NCBI GenBank assembly: GCA_001936135.1
Contig: CP012810.1
Coordinates: 806,001 to 870,000, forward strand
From: Saccharomycopsis fibuligera x Saccharomycopsis cf. fibuligera
Lineage: Eukaryota; Ascomycota; Saccharomycetes; Ascoideales; Saccharomycopsidaceae
Length of the DNA stretch: 64,000 nt
Direction of reading: 5' to 3'
The notes below the pieces were generated by a model that worked only from the letters and a program-made list of their open reading frames with translations, was not told where the DNA came from and searched no databases. The position numbers were made by a program, and so were the translations under genes. Numbering within the stretch: the first letter of the stretch is position 1; every line of letters starts with the position of its first letter. Positions 9,712 through 18,414 of the stretch are shown piece by piece.

Positions 9712-11276
9712 AAAGTATTGATTGTGAAAACTATTAAAAATAAGATATGATGAAGTTTGCGTGATTTCATTGTAACGCAGTGTTGTTTTTCTTTTTTTTT
9801 TTTTTTTTTTCTTTTCTTTTCTTTAATTCTATTCTTTTTGTTCTATTTTGTTTATTTGGCTAGCCATTTTGTTTCACTGTTGTCTTTACTTTTCTTTCCA
9901 TTCTTGTCATTCTCATTTTTTTTTTATGATTATCGTGTGTACTATAGATTTCTGTTGTTAAAAAATCAAATCAAAAACCGTAACGAGAATTTCAACTTTT
10001 AAATCACAAAAAAGTCCTGTAAATAATAGTTTATTAAAATACAAAATCTTTCACAAACTCTATCAGAAATGTAGATGCCACAGCAAATAATATCTACTTA
10101 ATACTCTTTACGGACATCCATTGATGTATCACACTACAAAAAACGGCCCTTCTAGTACTTCCGTTATGTTTTGCAAACAGCAAGTAGTAGTGAAACCCTA
10201 AAGGCAAAAATAACAATAATGGAACAAATTCTTGGGATGCGCTGCGCGCTTCTATTAGCAAACAATTTTCCGGTGTCAACTCAAATAAATAGAAATAATA
10301 ATAAACAATAGGATTACAAGTTTTCCAATAAACACATTTCATAAGGGCGATTCTCAAAGCGTAATAGTAAGGATATACTAACGTTTTGAATCATATTGCG
10401 GTAAACTCCGGTAAAATTTCCGCGAAAGTGGTCGTATATAAATTAACTTTATTGTAAGCTTTAAATGGAATTTAAGTTGTGGCAGCAGTTGCAATATATT
10501 GCTATACAATAACAGACGGCATCTGCACTCAAAAAGGAACATACTATTGAGCAACCGAGTATTTAGACTTGTGGATTTTTGAGCAGAAAGAACAACCGTA
10601 CTACATATATTTGGTCGTAGAAACAGAAATAATAAATAATAAAGCAATAGCTTTAGTTGGTAATATCTATAGCTTCTAAGAAGCCAAGTCATTGAAGTAC
10701 ATTTGGTTAGTTGATTTTATGGTTTCAAGCTTTTGCAAAATGGTGACGAAAACATCTCCAACTTCCCTTCAAGTCATGACTAAGATGCTAAAGTTTAGGT
10801 GATGGTCTGATATTCGTATACGGACAGCAGCAATTCTGAGTAAAGTCTGTATTCTGGCCATGTCATGCCTTTTTGTTAACCGACCACAACATCACCCGCT
10901 ATCACCCTTTCCTCGATATCACCACCACCGTGTTGCAGTTGAGTCGGTGATGAATCCAGTGATTCGTCATCAGCGAAGAGGCGAAGAAGATCTTTGATTG
11001 TCGTCGCCCACGCATCCTGCTGCAGTCCCCGCAGCCTGCAGCAGCAACCCACGCGTTGCAAGTTTATACACTTTTGCAATATTTTATTGTATTATATCAC
11101 CATCAACACCATGGTATATAGCACACAGGCCTCGCTGCAGTTCTTCTTATTTGCCATTCCTGTTCTCTTCTCTTTTTATCTCCTCTTTTTTACTTGCTCA
11201 CTATACCAAGTCATCATAAATTAACACTTATTCTTCAGAAAGCTAAACGCAAAACCCTGTTTCCACATCTTTGAGC
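9712..11276. other. Intergenic region downstream of SYS1
   Basis: About 1.56 kb. T-rich tracts at 9786-9830 are likely the SYS1 3' end. The rest is AT-rich, with two Leu/Tyr-rich minus-strand ORFs (10094-10342 and 10378-10692) that I do not accept as genes. A GC-richer stretch at 10890-11060 precedes the next gene and contains ACGCGT at 11051-11056. Confidence 0.55.
11051..11056. promoter_or_regulatory. MluI cell-cycle box ACGCGT
   Basis: ACGCGT is the MCB core bound by MBF in yeasts. It sits 221 bases upstream of the ATG of the unknown gene at 11277, which could therefore be G1/S-regulated. A single hexamer is weak evidence. Confidence 0.3.
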
Positions 11277-11504
11277 ATGTCTCAATTATCAACCATTCCA
11301 GACATGACCAACGGCCGCAATAACAGACCTTCCATAGGTCCAAGGCTGGCTCGCTGGAGCATGCCAGACTGCTCTTCTTCCTCCACTGCTAGTCTTGGTT
11401 TGCCCGAGGATGACAATGTCATTCCAGGGATAAATTCTGCGAATACTAGTGGTACTAGAAACACTACAAGCAATCAAAATCATCACAACAAGCGCACGAC
11501 TACC

Positions 11505-11542
<38 letters not shown>

Positions 11543-12524
11543 TAGTGATCTGTCACAATATTCCTCCCCACGACCACTGTTACTGTTACTGCGGCTGCAG
11601 CTGCTGATCCTGCCACTATCAGCTCGTCATTCTTCCAGCTCATTGCTCTTTTTCAGACAACCAGACAACAACAACAACAACAACAACAACAACATCACAA
11701 CGAACAATAGCTCTAGTACAAGCATGGTGAGTAGTCCTAACAGCAACACAAGTAATGCTATGATCAATGATTCAGCCTTGAATTCTTCATCAGCTACTCC
11801 TGGCACATCATCTCAAGTCTTCGCCAACTTCGGCAGCAACGACCAAGACAGCACTGACACCAGCCACTCTGAGGCTAGCGCTGGTGGCGCCGCGGCCACC
11901 GTGCCTCGCACCGCCACAACCGCTACCGCTACCGGCACCACGAATGTGGGTCATCATCATAGTTACAACCACAACAATGCTTCTGTATCCAATACGTCAC
12001 GTATTTCCAATGCTTCCAATATCTCAAACAATTCCAATGCCTCTAACATTTCGAATGCTTCGAACGTCTCAAATATCAGATCCGCTTTAGAAAGTAACAA
12101 CAATGATAGCCCATTAAAATTACTTGAACATTACATGGATTACATGTCTCGTGCACAACCTCAAACTCAAACATATCCCACTCAGACCCTCAGCAGCGGC
12201 AACTTTGGCGGTGATGATGAAAATAATAATAGCACCGACAATGGTTCTATCCCCAACAGTGCAAATAGTAATAGAATGAGTGGATATTATGGTGCCGATT
12301 GTACAAACAACAGCGCCAGTATCGATTATGAAAATTTTGTGAACTATGGAGGCAGCCGTCCGTCAGCCTATGGCGGTACTAGTGAGCCAGGATACAGTTA
12401 TTATAGACTTCGACCAATTGCTAGCCCAGTGCATGGTGGCGGGACTCCTACTGATGCTGAAAACATGAGACGGTGGCGCCGATTTCTTAATACTGCGAAT
12501 GTTAATGACTTAAGCGAGGATTAG
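11277..12524 (+). CDS. Unrecognised Asn/Ser-rich protein
   Basis: 415 aa from the ATG at 11277 (two codons after an in-frame TTG). I do not recognise a family. It is low complexity: a poly-Asn run (AAT repeat), a Ser block encoded largely by CTG, a second Asn run (AAC repeat), Ser-Asn-Ala repeats near residues 240-265, and a more ordered C-terminus with YYRLRPIASPVHGGGTPT and MRRWRRFLNTANVNDLSED. Under the standard code residues 101-112 read as a Leu block; with CTG as Ser the region becomes continuous Ser/Asn-rich sequence, which supports a single intact frame. No membrane segment or catalytic motif seen. Regulatory or scaffold function is possible but unproven. Confidence 0.75.
11505..11540. 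repeat. AAT trinucleotide repeat
   Basis: About twelve AAT units encoding poly-Asn within the gene at 11277-12524. Confidence 0.9.
11666..11693. repeat. AAC trinucleotide repeat
   Basis: About nine AAC units encoding a second poly-Asn run within the same gene. Confidence 0.9.
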
Positions 12525-14094
12525 AAATAGAATGATATTGCATAGATTACAATTCTATTGCTGAGATACTTTCTTCAATAATTAGTGCACCCCAAATCAT
12601 TAAACACTAAGATGGTGCCTGACTTACACAAAATTTAAAATAACAATAAAAATTAAAACAATAAAAATTAAAACAAATCTAGAAAATATGAAAAAAATAG
12701 AAAAATTTCAATCTTCTAAAAAAAAATATTCTTTAATGACCTCTAATGACCAACTTTCATGATTTAATGATTTTTTTCCCAACACATAAAATTACAAAAA
12801 TTACGAAAATTCGAATATTCTGATATGCATATACTTTTATAACGTTATAAAAAATTTCACCTTTAAGAAAAAATTTGTTAAAAAAAAATAAAAATGCATT
12901 CATGTAAGTCTATATTCGTACATAATAGTTTATCTGGCCTAATAATGCTTTCGCTTTTTCCGATAAATGATTTGAGTAAATGCTCTGAATGCTGTGTTTT
13001 ACACTACAGCATTTTCCAAAAAGACAATAGTTGAGAAAAACCAAAAGACCAGATAAAAGATTAAAAGATATCACAATAAACTAGCCCATGAATATCTAAT
13101 CTTCTTAAAGCGCTACGGTGTAATTACTTTGTTTTCATATTCTTTCGTTTAGTTTGTGGCAGGCAGTGGTTTCAGCGAATAGCAATTGTTCATTTTTCCT
13201 TTTCACATACGTACTTTACGTAATTAACACAAATGCACACATGCATTATGTCAATCTGCAACATGCAACATTCAGCTGATTAGCTATATAGAGACCGGAC
13301 GAAAAGAATGGCTCTCATCGCCACGCTTCGGAACATCAGGACATCAAGACATCAGAACCTTAACCTCAAAACACCATACTATACACATTCATGTTGGGTG
13401 TGCCATACCATGGTATTCCTGTTCAACATCACATTGTTATCATCAGGGATCCTTGATCTAAAACTTAAAAAATTGAGCAATGTTGAGTATCTTTGAGTCA
13501 ACACATCACGTCATATGGCACTTAGGTAGCTCTGGGATTATAGGGCACCGGGGTGGTCCACATCTATAGGCTCAAATTTAAGATGCAATTGTCATTTTCC
13601 CAAATTCATAATATGATATGAGCTTATTGTCAATATATGTACTATATATCCAATATCTGATCTCACCGGAAAGATATATCTACACAACGTTACACTTTTA
13701 GCTTAGTGGATGGATTTTAGACACAAATGCACATTAAGATGTTGCAAGAAATTGCAAGAGGTCGTAGTATACTGAAGCATATGTTAATAGGCCAGCTAAA
13801 AGAACAGGTAATCTTTGAGAATATCAGGAATAGATTTGTAAAGTATCCTCAAGTAATAGCACAGACAATTTATCTAGATGAGTTTTCATACTATCGTTAG
13901 TAATTCGAACTTTTTTATTGATGAAGTTTAGACGAGATAGAGAGAGAGAGAGAGGAAAGAAAAGAGCTCAATAGTATAATGCAAATAAAGTGGTGGGAGT
14001 ATGTGGTATGTCAGGAACTGCGGTATATGGTATGATATATGAGCATGAGCCTTACTAATACCAGATATTGCTGAGATTATTCAATAGCAGCAAG

Positions 14095-14124
<30 letters not shown>
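14095..14124. repeat. 30-base poly-A tract
   Basis: Uninterrupted run of 30 adenines in the convergent spacer, prone to length error in sequencing and replication. Confidence 0.9.
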
Positions 14125-14126
<2 letters not shown>

Positions 14127-14287
14127 AAACAAAAACATACAAAAATGAGATTTAATTCGAAGAAAAAAAACAAAGCAAAGCAATATTAAAATTATGAACA
14201 CTGGAAATTAGAAATTAAAAATCGAATATTAGTTGGATAAAAGGCTGGACATTATAGGGAATAAAACCTTGGAAGAAAACAGAAAAT

Positions 14288-14332
<45 letters not shown>

Positions 14333-14365
14333 ATAGGTAAATAGATAGATAGATAAATAGATAAG
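14288..14365. repeat. GATA microsatellite
   Basis: Eleven perfect GATA units (14288-14331) followed by interrupted copies to about 14365. It leaves the minus strand open as an Ile-Tyr-Leu-Ser repeat frame, which I do not treat as a gene. Confidence 0.95.
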
Positions 14366-14861
14366 CAAACGAATAATGCAATGCAGAAAATCAAAATTAA
14401 GATAAAAAAAAGGAGAAAGCAAATTAACAAAACGAACAAAACTAACAAATCTAACGAAATATGCAAAGAAGAAAAGAAATGAATAAATGATAAAATGAAT
14501 GAATAGAGAAGTAGCTCAGAAAGAAATAGTAAGAGCAAACTATCGGATCTAAGCACAAAAAAGGTTCGGCTTAAAATTAATAGTTTATGCACTTATCTAG
14601 TATTGGTGGATTAAGATCATACTAAAAGATCATCAGTTGGGTTTCTTTATCCAGTTGTGCTGTTCATTTGGAATGCTCAGCAGTAAATGCTTTGCTTAGC
14701 GTCTATACAAACCTTCAATAAGCTTAAACATAGTTAGTGGCCTCCACCTGGTTTCAATAGTCTATTAAGCCACCACGATTCCCACAAAAACACGCACTCT
14801 TCCATTAATTTGCAGTTTACTTAAGCTCGAGCCCAAAAGCATCACCGCTAATAACAGCATT

Positions 14862-16163
14862 TCAGCAACACGACCAGCCAAAACCACCATTACCACCACC
14901 AGAACCCCCATTAATCCCACTATTAGTAAATCTTGTTGCTCTTCTATTCAACAAACTAATAGTGGTTGGCTTCTTTCTCAAAAATCCCGCTCCCCCACCT
15001 TGGCCATTACCAAAATCAAGCCCACCACCGTTATTTCTACTGCCGTCTCCGTTTCCATTTCCATGTCCAGTAAAATTCCCACCATAGATCAGACTTGCCA
15101 GCGATTCATCCCATCTACTCAAATCTCCATACTGTACCCCACACAGCGCATCCTCCGGGTCAATCATCCCGATCTCCAATTTGGCTAAAATCATATTTGC
15201 AACTTTGTCAAATATCAATCCAATATTGTCCCCTGCCAATGCGCTAGCTTTTATGAACGGAATTTCGTAGCCGAATTGTTGAGAGTAATGGGCACAGAAC
15301 ATTAGAGCTTCTTCGTCACTTACTATAGTGGTTGGATCGATGGGGGCTTTGCCAGGGTTGGTTAGGCTGGACATACTATTGATGCTGTTATTGTTGTTAC
15401 TAGTAGGATTGTTATTGCTGCTGCTTTGACTGTGAGCACTGGCACTTTCTCTACTATTTATCCGATTATTAGTATTATCCTTATCAGGACGGTGAAAGGA
15501 AGAGTTAGTTGGATCATTGGCATTATTCACCAAATCTGCTTTATTCCCCACCACCACAATAGATACAGTTTCATTAGTCAAACTTTTAATATCCGCCATG
15601 AATTCATGCAAAGTGGCGAATGATTTTCTATTAGTTACATCATAAACCAATACTACTCCCGCACTCCCCCGGTAGTATGATCTGGTTAAACTGCGGAATC
15701 TTTCTTGACCAGCGGTATCCCATAATTGCATTTTCATTTTCACTCTGCTGCTACTGCTGTTGTTGTTGCTATTGGTGTTAGGTGGGCCGTTAAGGGAACC
15801 ACTAAAGGCACCGTATCCGTATCCATAGCCCTTGTGATTGTTGTTTGAGTTATTATAGCTAGCGCTATTATTGAAATAGTTGGGGTTGGTGTATGAGCTA
15901 GGATTGGTTAGATTTGCAAAAGATTGACCAAATCCTACACTTACTATTTTGGAGCTGAATTCAACCCCAATGGTCTGCGAGGCAAGGATGTTCCAGTCGC
16001 CTTTAATGAAACGGTGCAAAATGCACAGCTTGCCTACTCCCAGGGGTCCAATTATAATGATTTTGGAAAGATAATCGTAGTCATCGGCGGCAGCAGCAGT
16101 AAGTTGACTAATGTCTGCCGAAGAGAAGGAGGTCTCTGGATCAGTAACTCGGCTAACGTTCAT
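14862..16163 (-). CDS. YPT4: Rab4/Ypt4-type small GTPase with Asn/Ser inserts
   Basis: 433 aa, about twice a normal Rab. P-loop residues 39-46 read GPLGVGKL by the standard code; residues 41 and 46 are both CTG, and serine gives GPSGVGKS. Then TIGVEFSSK (switch I), WDTAGQERFRSLTRSYYRG near 147 (switch II), VVGNKAD near 207 and KASALAG (G5). The C-terminus ends CC for double prenylation. EIGMIDPEDALCGVQYGDLS after the fold matches Rab4/Schizosaccharomyces pombe Ypt4. Rab4 acts in endosomal recycling; S. cerevisiae lacks a clear Rab4, and Ypt11 is the alternative. Extra length comes from Asn/Ser-rich insertions before switch II and after NKAD, and a Gly-rich tail. Confidence 0.88.
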   Translation of the reverse strand: MNVSRVTDPETSFSSADISQLTAAAADDYDYLSKIIIIGPLGVGKLCILHRFIKGDWNILASQTIGVEFSSKIVSVGFGQSFANLTNPSSYTNPNYFNNSASYNNSNNNHKGYGYGYGAFSGSLNGPPNTNSNNNSSSSRVKMKMQLWDTAGQERFRSLTRSYYRGSAGVVLVYDVTNRKSFATLHEFMADIKSLTNETVSIVVVGNKADLVNNANDPTNSSFHRPDKDNTNNRINSRESASAHSQSSSNNNPTSNNNNSINSMSSLTNPGKAPIDPTTIVSDEEALMFCAHYSQQFGYEIPFIKASALAGDNIGLIFDKVANMILAKLEIGMIDPEDALCGVQYGDLSRWDESLASLIYGGNFTGHGNGNGDGSRNNGGGLDFGNGQGGGAGFLRKKPTTISLLNRRATRFTNSGINGGSGGGNGGFGWSCC

Positions 16164-16847
16164 AATACCGACAGTTAGTTCAGAGAATATGTTATGTTTT
16201 AATGTGTTGAAATTTCGATAGACCTAGTATTTTTAAGATGTTCTTTGTTCTTATTGTTGTTGACTTGGTCTTGTGCATGTGTGTTGACTTATAGATAGTA
16301 TTTTGTTGCTTTGTTATTATTTTTCTTTAGTTGTTGAAAGTGCTTATCTTTTTTTTTTTTCCCTTTCTTTATTCGCAATTTCTGCTAAACTCCTATTTTG
16401 AATAGTGTCAGTTTCAGTCTATGATTAGGTGATGTAGCACAAGGATGACAAAAGTGAGGTACTCTCGAGAGCAGCGATCATCATGGTGAATAAAAGTAAA
16501 TAATAACAATACTAAGAACAAATCAATTAAGGCGCTTAAAAAGCATTTGCAAAGATGGAAAAACTGAAATCTCAGAAGCGTGATCTGCGGTGCTGTGCCT
16601 GGGCGGCAATTGCAGTCAAAACACGGTTGAGCTTACTATGCTGAGTATATAACAATGCAGGATGTGATATTTATGGATACTGATGTAATAGAGTAAAGGA
16701 GTAAATGAGAATATACACCCAATCCATAGTAGCACACATCTACGATAGTAACCATTCTGCATCAAAACTTTGTATTTCATGGACTAACAAAAAATAGAAT
16801 ACCAAAAAGAAACTAACAAAAAAGAAAACTACCAACACCTAAACATC
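16164..16847. other. Intergenic, Rab4-like promoter
   Basis: 684 bases between tandem minus-strand genes, with T-rich tracts near 16350-16360. Nothing else recognised. Confidence 0.5.
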
Positions 16848-17531
16848 TCAAGTCTTCACCTCGAATGGTTTTGGCACAAGGTAAGTTTCTTCTGGATAGA
16901 AAATCAATCTTTCAATCCCATTTTTGGTCAACACCACCATTCTAATCACGCCACCAGAACTACCATCCCATTTGATGGCCTGAGACAAGGATTTCTTGAC
17001 AAAATCCACCGTTTCTTCTTTAGTCATACCTTTTCTGAAGTTTTCATTACAGTAACCATAGATAAATCCAGAACCAGAACCAGCAATGGCGAAATCCTGC
17101 TTGTGGATGGAGCCGCCAATGGGTATGGAGTAAACTTCGCCCTGTTGCTTTTGCTCATCAAAACCGGCACAAATGATCCCGGCAGTAAGTTGGTCCTTGT
17201 AATTGTAGCATAATTCTTGGAAAGTGGAAGCAGCCAAATGGACGCTAGGAGCAATTTGATGATCATCAGCACTAGCTTGGACATCCAAGTAGTAACGAAC
17301 AATGTCGGTGATGGATTGAGTGTCAGCAGCAGAACCGGAACGGCAACACCAGATCTTGTCGTAGACTTGAGTAAGTTTGTCGGTGACTCTGTTGGCAATG
17401 TAGGCGCCAGTCGTGGTTCTACTGTCAGCGCCCAAGATGACGCCGTCTTTGAAAGTGACAGCCATAATACTGGTACCTAAGCTGACCTCACCTTTCTTTA
17501 AGTGGTTGATGTCGACGGAGATGCCGTTCAT
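16848..17531 (-). CDS. PRE3: 20S proteasome beta1 subunit Pre3
   Basis: 227 aa (S. cerevisiae 215). Beta1 carries the caspase-like site of the 20S core. Autoprocessing should cut after Gly19, exposing Thr20 as the N-terminal nucleophile. In mature numbering Asp17 and Lys33 are present, and Arg45 (in WCCRSGSAADTQ) lines the S1 pocket and explains acidic specificity. SGSGFIYGY and SQAIKWDGSSGGVIRMVVL are family signatures. The start MNGISVDINHLKKGEVSLG matches the orthologue propeptide. The 3' end runs about ten residues past S. cerevisiae. No CTG codon was seen in the parts I checked, as expected of a highly expressed gene in a CUG-Ser yeast. Confidence 0.98.
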   Translation of the reverse strand: MNGISVDINHLKKGEVSLGTSIMAVTFKDGVILGADSRTTTGAYIANRVTDKLTQVYDKIWCCRSGSAADTQSITDIVRYYLDVQASADDHQIAPSVHLAASTFQELCYNYKDQLTAGIICAGFDEQKQQGEVYSIPIGGSIHKQDFAIAGSGSGFIYGYCNENFRKGMTKEETVDFVKKSLSQAIKWDGSSGGVIRMVVLTKNGIERLIFYPEETYLVPKPFEVKT

Positions 17532-17554
17532 TGTGTGTGTGTGTGTGTGTGTGT
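17532..17554. repeat. TG/CA dinucleotide repeat abutting the PRE3 start
   Basis: (TG)n on plus, so the PRE3 mRNA has about eleven CA units ending directly at the ATG. It is a likely part of the 5' leader and may vary in length between strains. Confidence 0.9.
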
Positions 17555-17731
17555 TGTAGGGTGGTTGGAAGAGTGAGTGAGCGGGAAAATGGGCAGACGC
17601 TAAATCAATTGGGTAGGACGGCTATTGAAGAAGAGAGCTTGAGCAATTGGAGGACGTCTGTGTAGTGTATTACTGCTGGTGTATTGTATATTGTCGGTGT
17701 TGATGGTGGTATAACTGAGAGTGTTTTGTCA

Positions 17732-17740
17732 ATTGCCACC
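17732..17740 (-). promoter_or_regulatory. PACE-like Rpn4 box GGTGGCAAT
   Basis: GGTGGCAAT on the minus strand matches eight of nine bases of the Rpn4 element GGTGGCAAA, 201 bases upstream of the PRE3 ATG and in the same orientation. With the related box at RPT1 it suggests shared Rpn4-type control of proteasome genes. Confidence 0.5.
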
Positions 17741-18126
17741 AGAATGCTGTATGCAATATTGAAAGCTTTCGATATATATAAATATAGCGGGTACCCGGAC
17801 GTACACATCTAGCCCTACTGCGGCTACAATACACAACAGTAGTCCACCCGAAGCACTAGCAGCCATAAAAACATATCAGCAATGGATATTCACAAAGTGC
17901 AGCAGCAGCAGTAGTGGCAGTAGTAATAGCAGTACTAGTAGTAATAGTAGCCAACAACTCCACTGCGCTGTGTGCTCGGCACTTGGGTGATATATTCTTT
18001 GTCCAGCCATAGTACACACACACCATCTTGCTTAGCTGCTAGTACTGTCTTCTTTCCGCTCTACACTATCGCAGCAGACAGCGCCAAAACACACTGGCAT
18101 CCTTACAGGCTCCGAGAAGCTAGTCA

Positions 18127-18249
18127 ATGAGGTTGACAAGACTTCTTTACGTTATTTTACTAGTGCTATTAGTACTATGGCCGGATTTTTACAAGATCTT
18201 CTCATTTGTAGCACTGTGTATAGCTATAGCTGTCTGCCATACACCGTAG
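18127..18249 (+). CDS. Possible 40-residue hydrophobic peptide
   Basis: ATG at 18127 opens a 40-codon frame ending in TAG at 18249. The product starts MRLTRLLYVILLVLLVLW and is almost entirely hydrophobic, with two potential membrane segments. It lies 166 bases upstream of the eIF3d ATG. A TATTTAAA element follows it, so it may lie outside the eIF3d transcript. It could be a membrane microprotein, an upstream ORF or chance; AT-rich sequence favours hydrophobic codons by default. Confidence 0.2.
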   Translation: MRLTRLLYVILLVLLVLWPDFYKIFSFVALCIAIAVCHTP

Positions 18250-18414
18250 AAAACCAGTATATTTAAAGGGTTGCCCGGATATATACCACCGCCAAAAAAA
18301 TTTTCCAATTTGCACAGTAAAACAAACCAGGTGGTGATACACATAGTTGATAGATCAATTACTACTCAAAGGATACTGGTATACACATCAAAACAACTAT
18401 ACCAAACAATCACA

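Larger units (their letters stand above)
12525..14861. other. Gene-poor 2.3-kb region with simple repeats
   Basis: The largest gene-free block here, between two convergent genes. It is AT-rich with long A runs, a GA tract near 13932-13955, a 30-base poly-A (14095-14124) and a GATA tetranucleotide array (14288-14365). The longest plus ORF (13308-13496, 62 aa) has no recognisable feature. I found no tRNA, LTR or snRNA signature. An unannotated noncoding RNA cannot be excluded. Confidence 0.55.
17532..18414. other. Divergent intergenic, PRE3 and eIF3d promoters
   Basis: About 880 bases between divergent genes. It holds a CA repeat, a PACE-like box, a CGGGTACCCG palindrome (17788-17797), GCA/GTA-rich trinucleotides near 17900-17950 and a hydrophobic 40-codon ORF at 18127-18249. 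Confidence 0.6.

Noticed and set aside
10094-10692. Two minus-strand ORFs of about 82 and 104 residues after SYS1
   Set aside because: Leu/Tyr/Phe-rich content typical of random AT-rich frames, no family motif, no convincing splice signals.
11545-11665. Possible compensating frameshifts between the AAT and AAC repeats, because another frame reads TTTVTVTAAAAADPATISSS
   Set aside because: Reading CTG as Ser makes the main frame a smooth Ser-rich segment, so no frameshift is needed.
14215-14592. 125-residue minus-strand ORF over the GATA array
   Set aside because: Its repeat part is the tetranucleotide itself; flanks are Leu/Phe-rich noise.
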